This document shows positions 1 to 9,469 of a DNA stretch of 64,000 nt, piece after piece. Position 1 is the stretch's first letter. The number at the start of each line of letters is the position of its first letter. A program made the translations under genes and the position numbers. Under the pieces are notes generated by a model, which was not told where the DNA came from, did no database searches, and saw only the letters and a list, made by a program, of their open reading frames with translations. Origin of the DNA: Faucicola osloensis_C (GTDB lineage Bacteria; Pseudomonadota; Gammaproteobacteria; Pseudomonadales; Moraxellaceae); NCBI GenBank assembly GCA_019353055.1, contig JABAHL010000001.1, positions 441,670 to 505,669 on the forward strand. The letters are read 5' to 3'.

Positions 1-206
1 TGATAGTTTTTTTTGATGAATGGCTTATCGAAAGCAACATGATAATTCCTAGCTCTTTTTTGCAATTTAGATGTAGCACATATACCCATCTCATAGCGTA
101 AAACTATGAAAGAATATAAGCTAAAATTTGACATTATAAATAAAAAAACGGCTGTGATTTCAAGCCAGTGAAATTAAATATTGGCTGAAATTATACTAGA
201 ATCCAT
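1..206. other. AT-rich stretch with no recognised gene
   Basis: No open reading frame with a plausible start and ribosome binding site, no tRNA-like cloverleaf and no repeat was seen here. The stretch lies downstream of the minus-strand exported protein gene and its terminator. It may contain the end or upstream region of a gene outside the window. Confidence 0.4.
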
Positions 207-236
207 AAAAAAAGTGGCACAAAACTTTTGCACCAC
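207..236 (-). terminator. Rho-independent terminator of the NTF2-like gene
   Basis: Read on the minus strand, GTGGTGCAAAA is followed by its near-complement TTTTGTGCCAC and then seven T. The hairpin lies about 30 nt past the stop codon of the gene at 268-777. Confidence 0.7.
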
Positions 237-267
237 CCTGTTTAACACCACTTTTAATACCACTAAA

Positions 268-777
268 TTAGTGCTTTTCAATCACAAGCTGGCTAATCGC
301 CCTAGACAATAACACTGAGTTACCGCTTTCAACGAAGGTAATACGTGAAGTTGTTACTAAACGTGTCGTCACGTTATCTTCGACGATGACTTCTGTCGTT
401 ATCGCATCTGCCTTAGCGTGGTTACCGCTAAATACCACATTGTTTAATTGTATATCATAGCCATATTGCGTTGCTTTTGACCAGTTGTTTTGCAGCAGGT
501 TTAGATAATTGCTTTTATTTAAGGTCGTGGTTTTGCCTTTACGCGACACAGATATCAAGGCATCATCTGCTACTAGGCTTGCAACGCGCGAAATGCTCTT
601 AGCATTTGCTGCAGCCGCCATCGCAGTACCGTAAGTGTCGATATCACGCTGGGTGATTTCAGCATTTGCCAGCGTTGGGACAGTTAACGAAGTCGCCATC
701 ACTAACCCTAGCCATAGTTTTGACTTTACCTGCTTTTGGATTTTATCAATCGGTTGAAAATTTAACGTGATAATCAT
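268..777 (-). CDS. Exported NTF2-like small protein of unknown function
   Basis: The product is 169 residues. A basic N-region and hydrophobic stretch (about residues 20-38, LWLGLVMATSLTVPTLANA) end in an ANA-type signal peptidase I site, so it is probably periplasmic. The mature part, with an early helical region and later beta-rich segments ending in RAISQLVIEKH, resembles the NTF2/SnoaL cone fold; this is inference from pattern only. The start chosen is the ATG at 777 because AAGGA sits just upstream; a TTG 15 nt earlier would put the binding site inside the gene. It is transcribed divergently from yajC and appears to stand alone. No catalytic residues can be named. Confidence 0.6.
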   Translation of the reverse strand: MIITLNFQPIDKIQKQVKSKLWLGLVMATSLTVPTLANAEITQRDIDTYGTAMAAAANAKSISRVASLVADDALISVSRKGKTTTLNKSNYLNLLQNNWSKATQYGYDIQLNNVVFSGNHAKADAITTEVIVEDNVTTRLVTTSRITFVESGNSVLLSRAISQLVIEKH

Positions 778-1108
778 GAGATTTTCCTTCAATTGGTATC
801 ACCCAATTATTTGACCCTAAAAGAAATAATTTGTTACAACTAAGCATAGCATAACCATTAACTTTATTGTTACTTCATTGTTAATAATCAAGCATAAAAT
901 AGTGAATAACCCCAATAAAACCCTGTGACCCTACTATCCAAAACTATCCAAAATCGCTACATTGCCAAATCAATCATGGTTTTTACCGCAGTGAATTATT
1001 TCAGCAAACAAGGGTTAATCATTTATTAATTTGGCTAAATCGGTTATCATTACAGGTTGTTTTTATCACCATTTTATGACTAAATCTCAATTGAAGGGTA
1101 TTTCAACT
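778..1108. other. Divergent intergenic region, no gene seen
   Basis: This AT-rich 331-nt stretch separates two divergent genes and must hold their promoters. An in-frame extension of yajC upstream to 1031 exists, but it lacks family similarity and a good ribosome binding site. No unambiguous -35/-10 pair or operator could be assigned. Confidence 0.4.
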
Positions 1109-1468
1109 ATGCTACTTACCGCTATTTTAGCATTTATCCAATCTGCCCATGCGGAAGGTGCGGCGACAGCGCCTACTGGAACGGGTGCTTCCACTATCAT
1201 GCAAATGCTATTGCCATTGGCTTTTTTTGCTATTTTTTACTTCATTATTATCCGACCACAAAGCCGTCGTAACAAAGAGCATCGTCAAATGATTGATGCC
1301 ATTAAAGAAGGCAATGAAGTGGTATTTGCCGGTGGCTTGATGGGAAAAATCAAAAAGCTTCAAGGTGAATATGCGGTTGTGGCATTAAACACTACCCAAG
1401 AGGTGATGGTGCAACGTGCCTCAATTATCTCAGTATTGCCTGTGGGTACCATTGATAGTCTTAAATAA
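1109..1468 (+). CDS. yajC: Sec translocon accessory subunit YajC
   Basis: This 119-residue protein binds SecDF in the inner membrane and assists Sec-dependent export. It has one transmembrane helix (roughly residues 33-50, MLLPLAFFAIFYFIIIRPQ), the hallmark IIRPQ just after the helix, and a small cytoplasmic domain with the conserved pattern GNEVVFAGGLMGKI. The ATG at 1109 is preferred because AAGGG lies upstream and the length then matches the family (about 110 residues). secD and secF follow on the same strand, the usual yajC-secD-secF order. tgt and queA, which precede yajC in enterics, are not here. Confidence 0.93.
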   Translation: MLLTAILAFIQSAHAEGAATAPTGTGASTIMQMLLPLAFFAIFYFIIIRPQSRRNKEHRQMIDAIKEGNEVVFAGGLMGKIKKLQGEYAVVALNTTQEVMVQRASIISVLPVGTIDSLK

Positions 1469-1620
1469 TTGCTGATGCGGCTCACCTGTCAGGTTGGCGA
1501 CCTAGCAGTCTGTTAAGTTGCCAACTGGCTTATGATATTGTACTGCCTTGTTGATCGCGGTTAATAGACCTAGTAGAACAACTAGTTACCTAAAAAAATC
1601 AAGTTTAAGAAGTCAAGATT

Positions 1621-3516
1621 ATGCACTACCCTGCTTGGAAATACTTTTTAATCGGCATTGTGCTGCTACTGAGCACCCTGTATGCCCTACCAAACCTTTA
1701 TCCAGACAAGCCCGCCGTTCAAATCACGGGGGCTTCCGCGAGTACCACATTGACCAATGATGTGCTAAAACAAGCGGAAACCATCCTAAATGCCGCCAAC
1801 ATCCCAACCAAAAACAACAGTTTTGATGGTAAATCAGCCTTGTTAAAAATTGCTGATGAGTCGACTGAAACGCAGCTTAAAGCGCAACAAGTGCTAAAAG
1901 AAAAACTTGGCGACAATTATGTTGTGGCGTTGAACTTGGCACAAACCACGCCAGCATGGCTACGTAATATTGGCGGTAAACCTATTAAATTAGGGTTGGA
2001 CTTGCGGGGTGGTGTACGGTTTGTACTAGAAGTCGATATGAGCAAAACCGTCTCTCAGCGTTTGGAAAACTTAACCCGAGATGTTCGTACAGAGCTACGC
2101 AACCAAAAAATTGCCGTGACCAATTTACAAGCAGGGCAAAATAATCTGACATTAAACTTTGTCGATAATGCCGCGCGTGATCAAGCCATGAATGTGTTAC
2201 GTAATCGCTTTGGGACAAATTATGAGTTACAACCGCTAATCAATGCGGGGGGTCCAGCGATTAACATGACCTTGACCCAGTCAACGATTTCACAAATCTC
2301 TCAAGATGCGGTCACCCAGAACTTGACGACTTTACGAAACCGTATTAATGAGCTAGGCGTGGCTGAAGCCGTGGTGCAATCACAAGGTGCCAATCGTATT
2401 GTGGTGGAATTACCGGGGGTGCAAGATACCGCAGAAGCCAAACGGGTCATTGGTCGCACCGCCAATCTCGAATTTCGCATGGTCTCTGACCAAAACAATA
2501 CCTTCCAAGCCAATCCCTCTGGGGTATTGCCTGCAGGCACTGAAGCCTATTCATTTGGTGAAGTCGATAGCCCGCAAAAAACCTTATTGGAACGTCAAGC
2601 TGTGGTCACCGGTCGAAACGTACAGGATGCCCAAGCAGGGATGGATGAAAACGGTCGCCCTCAAGTGAATATTACGTTGGATAATGCGGGTGGTCGTTTG
2701 ATGCAAAATACCACAGCAAAATCAGTGGGCAAACAAATGGCCGTACTGTTTATTGAAAATAAGCAGCGTGTCACCTTCCAACCAGACCCAGTGACGGGTC
2801 AAAATAAAGAAGTAAGAACACCTTACGCAGAAAGCCATATTATCAATCAAGCGACCGTTCAAGGCGTCTTTGGCTCAACTTTCCAAATCACGGGCTTAGA
2901 TAGTAATGCAGAAGCCTCAGAGCTGGCTTTGTTACTTCGTGCAGGTGCACTAGCGGCGCCCATGTATTTTGTTGAAGAACGTACTATTGGTCCATCATTG
3001 GGACAAGATAACATCCAAAAAGGTATGTTCTCTACCCAAGTCGGCTACTTACTCGTGTTCTTATTCATGATTATTTTTTATCGTTTATTTGGTTTGATTG
3101 CCAATATCGCGTTGATTTTTAACTTAATGATGATTTTAGCTATCATGTCAGTGATTGGTTCTGCCCTCACCTTGCCGGGTATCGCAGGTATTGTGTTAAC
3201 CATCGGGATGGCGGTGGATGCCAACGTGCTGATATTTGAACGCATCCGCGAAGAGCTTGCCAACGGCGCCAGACCCAAATCTGCGATTGTGGCGGGTTTT
3301 AACCGCGCATTTACCAGTATTTTTGATGCGCAGCTGACTACTTTGATTGTCGCATTTATTTTATTTGCGATTGGTACAGGTCCGATTAAAGGTTTTGCTG
3401 TCACCTTAGCCATTGGTATTGCCAGCTCTATCTTCACCTCAGTGACCGTCACGCGTGCACTGGTACAGTTAGCTTATGGCTACCGCAAAACTGTCAAACG
3501 CCTAAGTATTGGTTAA
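1621..3516 (+). CDS. secD: Protein translocase subunit SecD
   Basis: SecD (631 residues) works with SecF to use the proton gradient to pull exported proteins into the periplasm. An N-terminal membrane helix (residues 7-25) is followed by the periplasmic region opening with the conserved LGLDLRGGVRFVLEVD, and a C-terminal block of five helices (about residues 465-625) containing the RND-type motif GMAVDANVLIFERIREE. Length matches the family (about 615). The stop codon is 10 nt before the secF start, so the two are co-transcribed and probably translationally coupled. Confidence 0.97.
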   Translation: MHYPAWKYFLIGIVLLLSTLYALPNLYPDKPAVQITGASASTTLTNDVLKQAETILNAANIPTKNNSFDGKSALLKIADESTETQLKAQQVLKEKLGDNYVVALNLAQTTPAWLRNIGGKPIKLGLDLRGGVRFVLEVDMSKTVSQRLENLTRDVRTELRNQKIAVTNLQAGQNNLTLNFVDNAARDQAMNVLRNRFGTNYELQPLINAGGPAINMTLTQSTISQISQDAVTQNLTTLRNRINELGVAEAVVQSQGANRIVVELPGVQDTAEAKRVIGRTANLEFRMVSDQNNTFQANPSGVLPAGTEAYSFGEVDSPQKTLLERQAVVTGRNVQDAQAGMDENGRPQVNITLDNAGGRLMQNTTAKSVGKQMAVLFIENKQRVTFQPDPVTGQNKEVRTPYAESHIINQATVQGVFGSTFQITGLDSNAEASELALLLRAGALAAPMYFVEERTIGPSLGQDNIQKGMFSTQVGYLLVFLFMIIFYRLFGLIANIALIFNLMMILAIMSVIGSALTLPGIAGIVLTIGMAVDANVLIFERIREELANGARPKSAIVAGFNRAFTSIFDAQLTTLIVAFILFAIGTGPIKGFAVTLAIGIASSIFTSVTVTRALVQLAYGYRKTVKRLSIG

Positions 3517-3526
3517 GGAGCGAATA

Positions 3527-4783
3527 ATGAATGATGATAAGTTAGAGGATCTAGACGGTTTAGACAGCTCAGAACCCATTAACCCCGAGCAAAAACTCTC
3601 AGAGCTCGGCGTACGTCGTAGTGATGAAATGGCATCAAATACCCAGCACCGCAAAACGCCGCGCCGTAATGGTAAAGGGGTGAATAAAAATTTGGTCAAG
3701 CAGCCTGCTACTCCCACCGATACGATACCCCAAAACGCTGGGGCGGGGTTAGCGGTGGCTAACGCTGCCACGTCTGAATTTTCAGCAGAGAATTTTGGCG
3801 GTGAAAAATTCTTTGCCGGTCGGCGTATCATTGATTTTTTAAAGGTAGCTAAACCTTTTGCCATATTATCAGCCATCTTAACGATTCTAGGTTTGGTCGC
3901 TATTTTAACTAAAGGTTTAAACCTAGGCTTAGATTTTACTGGTGGTGTGTCAGCCACGGTCGTTTATGAGCAACCTGTGCAACAAGCCCAAGTTCAGTCA
4001 GCCTTAGCAAGCCATAAAATCAATGACAGTGTGGTGCAATATTTGGGCAGTAACAAAGAAATTTTGGTACGCCTGCCCCCGCAAAAACAAATCGAAGGGT
4101 TATCAAACTCTCTTGATGCGGCGTTAGATTTACCCAACAATAATGCCACCATCAAGAACATTGACGTGGTTGGCAGTCAAGTAGGTAATGAGATTTATAT
4201 CAGCTCATTGGGGGCAACGGCACTGGCATTACTGTGTATGTTTATTTATGTCATGGTGCGTTTTCAAGCCAAATTAGCCTTAGGCGCGGTGTTGGCGTTA
4301 TTTCATGATAGTATTATCACCGTGGGTATTTTTGCACTTTTCGGATGGCCATTTGATTTGACCGTGCTTGCCGCGGTGTTATCATTGATTGGTTACTCGA
4401 TTAACGATACCATCGTCGTCTTTGACCGTATCCGTGAGAATTTCCGCCGTGTCCGTGGTGCCAGCCCAGCGCAAATTGTCAATTTATCGCTCACTGAAAC
4501 GCTACGTCGTACCATTATGACCATTTCAACGGTGTTGCTGGTGGTTGTCGCGATGCTGCTACTTGGCGGCGAAAGCTTACATTGGTTCTCAGTAGCATTG
4601 CTCATTGGCTTGATTTTAGGTACTTTCTCATCGGTATATATCGCCAGTGCGATTCCATTGTGGCTCGGTATGTCGCGCAAAGACTTTATTGTCGAAGTCA
4701 AACCAGAATTTGTTGAGGACGAAGTGGTTTTTGAAGACCGCAATGCGCCTATGTACGACAATAACGTAGTAGATAATCAATAA
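3527..4783 (+). CDS. secF: Protein translocase subunit SecF
   Basis: SecF (418 residues) is the partner of SecD in proton-driven protein export. The family signatures LGLDFTGGVSATV (periplasmic P1 start) and IGYSINDTIVVFDRIREN (membrane helix 4) are visible. The ATG at 3527 is chosen because AAGGAG lies 6 nt upstream; a TTG at 3509 would overlap secD and absorb that site. The protein is longer than E. coli SecF (323) because of a roughly 100-residue hydrophilic, charged N-terminal extension before the first helix (about residue 110). A terminator follows. Confidence 0.96.
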   Translation: MNDDKLEDLDGLDSSEPINPEQKLSELGVRRSDEMASNTQHRKTPRRNGKGVNKNLVKQPATPTDTIPQNAGAGLAVANAATSEFSAENFGGEKFFAGRRIIDFLKVAKPFAILSAILTILGLVAILTKGLNLGLDFTGGVSATVVYEQPVQQAQVQSALASHKINDSVVQYLGSNKEILVRLPPQKQIEGLSNSLDAALDLPNNNATIKNIDVVGSQVGNEIYISSLGATALALLCMFIYVMVRFQAKLALGAVLALFHDSIITVGIFALFGWPFDLTVLAAVLSLIGYSINDTIVVFDRIRENFRRVRGASPAQIVNLSLTETLRRTIMTISTVLLVVVAMLLLGGESLHWFSVALLIGLILGTFSSVYIASAIPLWLGMSRKDFIVEVKPEFVEDEVVFEDRNAPMYDNNVVDNQ

Positions 4784-4797
4784 ATGGGTTGAGCGGT

Positions 4798-4825
4798 AAA
4801 ATACCCTACTTGCTAGGGTATTTTT
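4798..4825 (+). terminator. Terminator of yajC-secD-secF
   Basis: AAAATACCCTA and TAGGGTATTTTT form an 11-bp hairpin with a 5-nt loop and a T run, 15 nt after the secF stop codon. Confidence 0.85.
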
Positions 4826-4852
4826 ATGGCTAAAATTTAAACAAGAATAGTA

Positions 4853-5560
4853 ATGATGACAAATGAATTAATGAAAAATGGGTTATGGCAACAGGCGTTT
4901 AAAGTAAGCTTTCCTGTGGCAATGGGCTATATACCTGCAGGGATTGCCTTTGGCGTGTTATTTGTGGCAGCAAAACTTCCTATATGGGCGGCGATTTTAT
5001 CTAGTGTGGTGTTATACGCGGGTGCGGCGCAATATGCTTCTATTACGTTGTTAGCGGGCGGGGTTGGAATATCAACCATCGCCAGCAATACCTTAGCCAT
5101 AAATTTGCGCCATGCTTTTTATGCCATTCCTTTGTTAAAACAATTACCAACCAATCCTATCAGTCGATTTTATTGCTTATTTGCGTTAACCGATGAAACT
5201 TTTTCCGTGTTAACCACCCTTCATGAAAATGAACGCCAAAGCCTCATACTGCCGGTGAGTTTGCTCAATCAGTGTTATTGGGTTATCGGTACCATATTGG
5301 GCATTTTGCTGGGTGAAGGGCTCAATGATTGGGTGCCTCATTTGGATTTTGCGTTAGTGTGCTTATTTGCTATTTTAGCCTACGAGCAGTTTAAAGCGGT
5401 CAAGGCTTACTATCCCATCTTCATCGCCATCATTGCGTTCACAGCGGCGTTTTATTTTATACCCGATTGGCTTTTACTATCAGCGATTTGCGTGAGTTTG
5501 GGACTCATTATCATCCACTTTTTTATGAGCAATAAATCCACTCATCAGCAAGCTATCTGA
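4853..5560 (+). CDS. azlC: AzlC family branched-chain amino acid exporter, large subunit
   Basis: The 235-residue multi-spanning membrane protein carries the AzlC pattern: FPVAMGYIPAGIAFGVLF near the N-terminus, then AGAAQYASITLLAGG and NLRHAFYAI. AzlC/AzlD (YgaZ/YgaH) pairs export branched-chain amino acids or analogues; the substrate here is inferred. Two ATG codons are adjacent and the ribosome binding site is weak (AAGAATAG), so the start is uncertain by one codon. azlD follows after 44 nt on the same strand. Confidence 0.88.
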   Translation: MMTNELMKNGLWQQAFKVSFPVAMGYIPAGIAFGVLFVAAKLPIWAAILSSVVLYAGAAQYASITLLAGGVGISTIASNTLAINLRHAFYAIPLLKQLPTNPISRFYCLFALTDETFSVLTTLHENERQSLILPVSLLNQCYWVIGTILGILLGEGLNDWVPHLDFALVCLFAILAYEQFKAVKAYYPIFIAIIAFTAAFYFIPDWLLLSAICVSLGLIIIHFFMSNKSTHQQAI

Positions 5561-5604
5561 CAGTTCAACCGCGAAATGAATTATCCATTAATCGTTAGAA
5601 TATT

Positions 5605-5991
5605 ATGAACACACCACCTGATAACGTTTATTTAATCGCCGCTACTTTTGCCATGGCTTTGGTGACTTTACTCACCCGCATCACCCCGATAATTTTGCCA
5701 AAGCGATTATTGGATGCGCCCTTGTTGCTCGCGGTGAATAAAGCATTGCCATTATCGGTGATGACGCTGTTGATTTTAACCTCCTTGCATTGGCAGCAGC
5801 AGCCCAAGCCTATGCCCAACGCTATGATTGTGAGTCTGGGCTTATCGCCATTACTTGTGGCAGAGATATTAGCGCTTTTATTGGTGTTGCTTAGCTATTA
5901 TTGGAAAAAGCAATTACTGCTGAGTATGCTGGTGGGGATTGCTAGCCTTAATGGGTTTTTATGGGGATTGAATTTGATAGGGTTTCGATAG
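5605..5991 (+). CDS. azlD: AzlD family branched-chain amino acid exporter, small subunit
   Basis: This 128-residue protein has four hydrophobic helices and the AzlD features TLLTRITPIILPKRLLDAPLL near the N-terminus, the usual length for the family (about 100-120). It is the partner of the preceding AzlC and needed for exporter function in characterised pairs. The gene ends at a strong bidirectional terminator shared with purF. Confidence 0.85.
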   Translation: MNTPPDNVYLIAATFAMALVTLLTRITPIILPKRLLDAPLLLAVNKALPLSVMTLLILTSLHWQQQPKPMPNAMIVSLGLSPLLVAEILALLLVLLSYYWKKQLLLSMLVGIASLNGFLWGLNLIGFR

Positions 5992-5996
5992 CCATA

Positions 5997-6023
5997 AAAA
6001 AAAGCCCAACTTGGGCTTTTTTT
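5997..6023. terminator. Bidirectional terminator between azlD and purF
   Basis: Poly-A plus GCCCAA is followed by TTGGGC plus poly-T, a symmetrical hairpin that can end both the plus-strand azlCD transcript and the minus-strand purF transcript. Confidence 0.9.
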
Positions 6024-6035
6024 ATGAAGGATAAC

Positions 6036-7571
6036 TTATACCTCGGTTTGAACCCCGACGATATCCACAGGCGTATCAGCCACGTCTTGTATCCCAGATT
6101 TTTTCTGTTTGGCTTTATCACTGCGTCTACGCTGCAATTCATCCAAATAATCTTCATCAATACCACCGGCGATGTATTTACCATCAAATACCGAACAGTC
6201 AAATTTTTTGGCATCACTGTGTTTGTCTTGTACCGCTTCAATCAAATCATCCAAATCTTGGAATATCAAACGATCCGCGCCGATGATTTTACACACTTCT
6301 TCCACACTATGACCTGAGGCAATCAGCTCATTGCGCGCTGGCATGTCAATACCATACACATTGGGATATTTGACCGGTGGCGCCGCACTGGCAAAATACA
6401 CATTATTGGCGCCTGCATCACGTGCCATTTGGATAATCTCGTGGCAAGTCGTGCCACGTACAATTGAATCATCGACCAACAAGACGTTTTTATTTCTAAA
6501 TTCAAAAGGCACCGCGCTTAATTTTTGACGCACCGATTTTTTGCGCTGCTGTTGACCTGGCATAATAAAAGTGCGACCGATATAACGGTTTTTCATAAAG
6601 CCTTCACGGTATTTTACGCCTAGATGCTGGGCAAGTTCCATCGCAGAAGTACGTGAGGTATCGGGAATAGGGATAACCACATCAATCCCGTGATCTTCGC
6701 CCCATTCTTTGATGATCTTCTGCGCTAACGACTCGCCCATACGCATACGGGCTTTATAAACAGAAATATTATCAATAATCGAATCTGGGCGGGCAAAATA
6801 GACGTATTCAAAAATACAAGGTCTAAACTCTTTGGCTTCGACACATTGGCGACTAAAGAAGTTATTGTTTTCATCGATAAAAATCGCTTCACCGGGCTTC
6901 ACATCTCGAACGATATCAAAACCTAATGCGGTTAACGCAACTGACTCAGATGCCACCAGATATTCAAAGCCACCATTTTCCGCTAATCGTTGACCAAAAA
7001 TCAGCGGACGGATACCATTAGGGTCACGAAATGCCAAAATACCATAGCCCGTAATCATAGCGACTACCGCATACGCGCCTTCGATACGTTTGTAGACGGA
7101 TGTCATCGCTTCAAAAATATCATCGGGGCTTGGATGCTGGATACCGAGTTTTTGCATCTCATGCGCTAGCACATTGAGCAAGACTTCTGAATCAGAATCG
7201 GTATTAATATGGCGCATATCTTCCATAAACAGTTCTTTGGCAATCTCTTCTGCGTTGGTCAAATTACCATTATGCGCCAAGGTAATACCATACGGCGAAT
7301 TGACATAAAAAGGCTGAGCTTCCGCACTGCTAGACGTACCAGCCGTGGGGTAACGTACATGCCCGATGCCTTGATTACCGACAAGACGCATCATATGACG
7401 TGTCATGAACACATCGCGCACCATGCCATTTTCTTTACGCAAAAACAGACGGCCATCTTGACATGTCACAATACCCGCGGCATCTTGCCCGCGATGCTGC
7501 AGCATAGTCAGCGCATCGTATAGCATTTGATTAACCGGACTGTGAGCGGCTATACCGACAACTCCACACAT
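6036..7571 (-). CDS. purF: Amidophosphoribosyltransferase PurF
   Basis: PurF (511 residues) catalyses the first committed step of purine synthesis, making 5-phosphoribosylamine from PRPP and glutamine. After Met1 comes the catalytic nucleophile Cys2 in MCGVVGIAAH, opening the class II glutamine amidotransferase domain. The C-terminal phosphoribosyltransferase domain shows the PRPP loop VLLVDDSIVRGTT (about residues 364-376). Length agrees with the E. coli enzyme (505). GGGG lies just upstream of the ATG. cvpA precedes it in the transcript, the classical cvpA-purF order, with a 111-nt gap. Confidence 0.97.
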   Translation of the reverse strand: MCGVVGIAAHSPVNQMLYDALTMLQHRGQDAAGIVTCQDGRLFLRKENGMVRDVFMTRHMMRLVGNQGIGHVRYPTAGTSSSAEAQPFYVNSPYGITLAHNGNLTNAEEIAKELFMEDMRHINTDSDSEVLLNVLAHEMQKLGIQHPSPDDIFEAMTSVYKRIEGAYAVVAMITGYGILAFRDPNGIRPLIFGQRLAENGGFEYLVASESVALTALGFDIVRDVKPGEAIFIDENNNFFSRQCVEAKEFRPCIFEYVYFARPDSIIDNISVYKARMRMGESLAQKIIKEWGEDHGIDVVIPIPDTSRTSAMELAQHLGVKYREGFMKNRYIGRTFIMPGQQQRKKSVRQKLSAVPFEFRNKNVLLVDDSIVRGTTCHEIIQMARDAGANNVYFASAAPPVKYPNVYGIDMPARNELIASGHSVEEVCKIIGADRLIFQDLDDLIEAVQDKHSDAKKFDCSVFDGKYIAGGIDEDYLDELQRRRSDKAKQKKSGIQDVADTPVDIVGVQTEV

Positions 7572-7682
7572 ATTTTACCCCTTTGATTTTTCACGGATGG
7601 CTATGAGACCTGATGAAAATTGAATGAAACTACCTTATTTGGCGGCTTACAATACTTTAGCCGTCAGTCAAACTTACCAATA

Positions 7683-8198
7683 CTATTGACCCATTTTCCC
7701 CATTTTATCGGCAGCGGTTTTACCAAGCGTAGTAGCAAGCTGTTGGGTGATTTGTGTCGCAAAAGGTGCCAGTGGCAGTAGCGCATTGGCAAACTTAGAC
7801 TGCTGCCAAAAGTCACGTTGACTGACAAAAGGCGCCAATAAACTCAGCACCATCAACACAATGACCAAATTTTTGACTAAGCCAAACCCTGCGCCCGCCA
7901 ATTTGTCTAGGATGCTTAGTCTAAGCCCCTGCAAGGTTTTACTCATCACCCATAATACGATTTGCAGTCCCACAATGACAAATAAGCCAATTGCCAAAAA
8001 TGCGGCAATGATACTAAGGCCGGTTGAGCCCGTCAGCGACACAAAAAACGGGGCTAAAGGTTTTGCCAAATAACTGGCGAGCAGCAGCGCCAATAGCCAA
8101 CCAAACATGCCCACCAGTGAGCGCATCAAGCCATTATTAAATCCCTGCCACAACCCCATAAACAATACAAACAACACTACCATATCTAACAAAGTCAT
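7683..8198 (-). CDS. cvpA: CvpA family inner-membrane protein
   Basis: A 171-residue protein with four predicted membrane helices (about residues 5-20, 27-50, 61-85 and 104-125) and the CvpA N-terminal pattern MTLLDMVVLFVLFMGLWQGFNNGLMRS compressed to key features: acidic residue in helix 1, then a GFxxGxxRS turn. In E. coli CvpA is needed for colicin V production and has been linked to bile-salt and envelope stress tolerance. It lies between pyrD and purF on the same strand, consistent with one minus-strand unit. Confidence 0.88.
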   Translation of the reverse strand: MTLLDMVVLFVLFMGLWQGFNNGLMRSLVGMFGWLLALLLASYLAKPLAPFFVSLTGSTGLSIIAAFLAIGLFVIVGLQIVLWVMSKTLQGLRLSILDKLAGAGFGLVKNLVIVLMVLSLLAPFVSQRDFWQQSKFANALLPLAPFATQITQQLATTLGKTAADKMGKMGQ

Positions 8199-8222
8199 CG
8201 GGTCAAGCTCGTATCATGGGAT

Positions 8223-9266
8223 TTACAAAGTAGACGGTGAATGTTGGCTTAGACGATAACCGTCAATGGCTTCAACACAGGTTTGAATGAGCTCTGGACC
8301 TTCATAAATCAAACCACTATAGAGCTGAATCAAATCCGCACCTGCTTCAATCTTTTTAACCGCACGTTGACCATTGTCAATGCCGCCTACGCCAATAAGC
8401 GCAACTGAGCTCGGTAAGCGTTCGGCAAACTGTTCAAGAACTTGGGTACTACGGTGGCTCAGTGGTCGACCTGATAGCCCGCCTGCTTCTTGACTGGTTT
8501 TGTAGTCTTCTACCCCATTGCGGCTTAAGGTGGTATTGGTGGTAATCAGCCCATCAATATCAAAACGCACCAATTCTTTGGCAATATAATCAATTTGGTC
8601 TTCTTCCAAATCTGGGGCAACTTTCAGCACCAATGGCACATAATACTGATGTTGGTTAGCCAGTTGGCTGTGGCGTGATTTAATACCATCAAGCAGCGCC
8701 GTAAGCGCATCACCACTTTGCAGGTCACGCAGGTTTTTGGTATTGGGAGAGGAAATATTCACCGTAATATAAGAAGCGTAAGGATACACGCGCTCTAGAC
8801 AATAAATATAGTCATCTAAGGCATTTTCAACCGGCGTGCTAGCATTTTTGCCAATGTTAATACCCAAAATACCTTGATATTTTGCACGCTTGACTTGCTC
8901 AATGAGATAATCGACGCCTTTATTGTTAAATCCCATGCGATTGATAATGGCATGGGCTTCTTTAATACGAAATAGACGGGGTTTATCATTGCCAGGCTGT
9001 GGTTTTGGGGTAATCGTACCAATTTCGATGTAGCCAAAACCCAATGCCGCTAACGCATCGATATATTCACCGTTTTTGTCAAGCCCGGCTGCCAAACCAA
9101 CCGGATTGGTAAAGGTTAACCCCATACATTCGGTTGTTAGTTCTTGTTTACCGTACAAAAACCCGAGCATCCCAAATTTTTGCGATTTTTCGAGTAACGA
9201 TAACGTGATTTCGTGGGCTTTTTCAGGATCGGTATTAAATAAGAACGGACGAAGAAAGGCATACAT
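8223..9266 (-). CDS. pyrD: Dihydroorotate dehydrogenase (quinone), class 2
   Basis: PyrD (347 residues) oxidises dihydroorotate to orotate with FMN and ubiquinone at the inner membrane, in pyrimidine synthesis. Visible signatures: N-terminal amphipathic region MYAFLRPFLFNTDPEKAHE, substrate/FMN segment NPVGLAAGLDKNGE, NRMGFNN, and the catalytic serine segment TVNISSPNT typical of class 2. I choose the ATG at 9266 because it aligns with the E. coli start; a GTG at 9284 is also possible. The stop is 24 nt upstream of cvpA, so pyrD-cvpA-purF may be one transcript. Confidence 0.95.
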   Translation of the reverse strand: MYAFLRPFLFNTDPEKAHEITLSLLEKSQKFGMLGFLYGKQELTTECMGLTFTNPVGLAAGLDKNGEYIDALAALGFGYIEIGTITPKPQPGNDKPRLFRIKEAHAIINRMGFNNKGVDYLIEQVKRAKYQGILGINIGKNASTPVENALDDYIYCLERVYPYASYITVNISSPNTKNLRDLQSGDALTALLDGIKSRHSQLANQHQYYVPLVLKVAPDLEEDQIDYIAKELVRFDIDGLITTNTTLSRNGVEDYKTSQEAGGLSGRPLSHRSTQVLEQFAERLPSSVALIGVGGIDNGQRAVKKIEAGADLIQLYSGLIYEGPELIQTCVEAIDGYRLSQHSPSTL

Positions 9267-9469
9267 AGTTGAATAAGCACTCACATTGCATGGGTGAATC
9301 TAATTGACTCTGCCCTTTATCCAAGCAGAACTAACCTATTTAGCTTGAGAGATAGCAGCCGTTGACGCACTGTCTAGACTATCTCGTCAAAATCAGAAAA
9401 GCTATTATATCAGTGTTGACGCTAAATAAACACCTGCAATTTTCTTTGCCTTAACTGCTATGTCAAAGG

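Noticed and set aside
1031..1108. Longer N-terminus for YajC
   Set aside because: The 26 extra residues are not YajC-like and the ATG at 1109 has its own AAGGG site.
3502..3957. Minus-strand frame over the start of secF
   Set aside because: It covers the SecF ribosome binding site and the coding extension; no homology pattern, no binding site.
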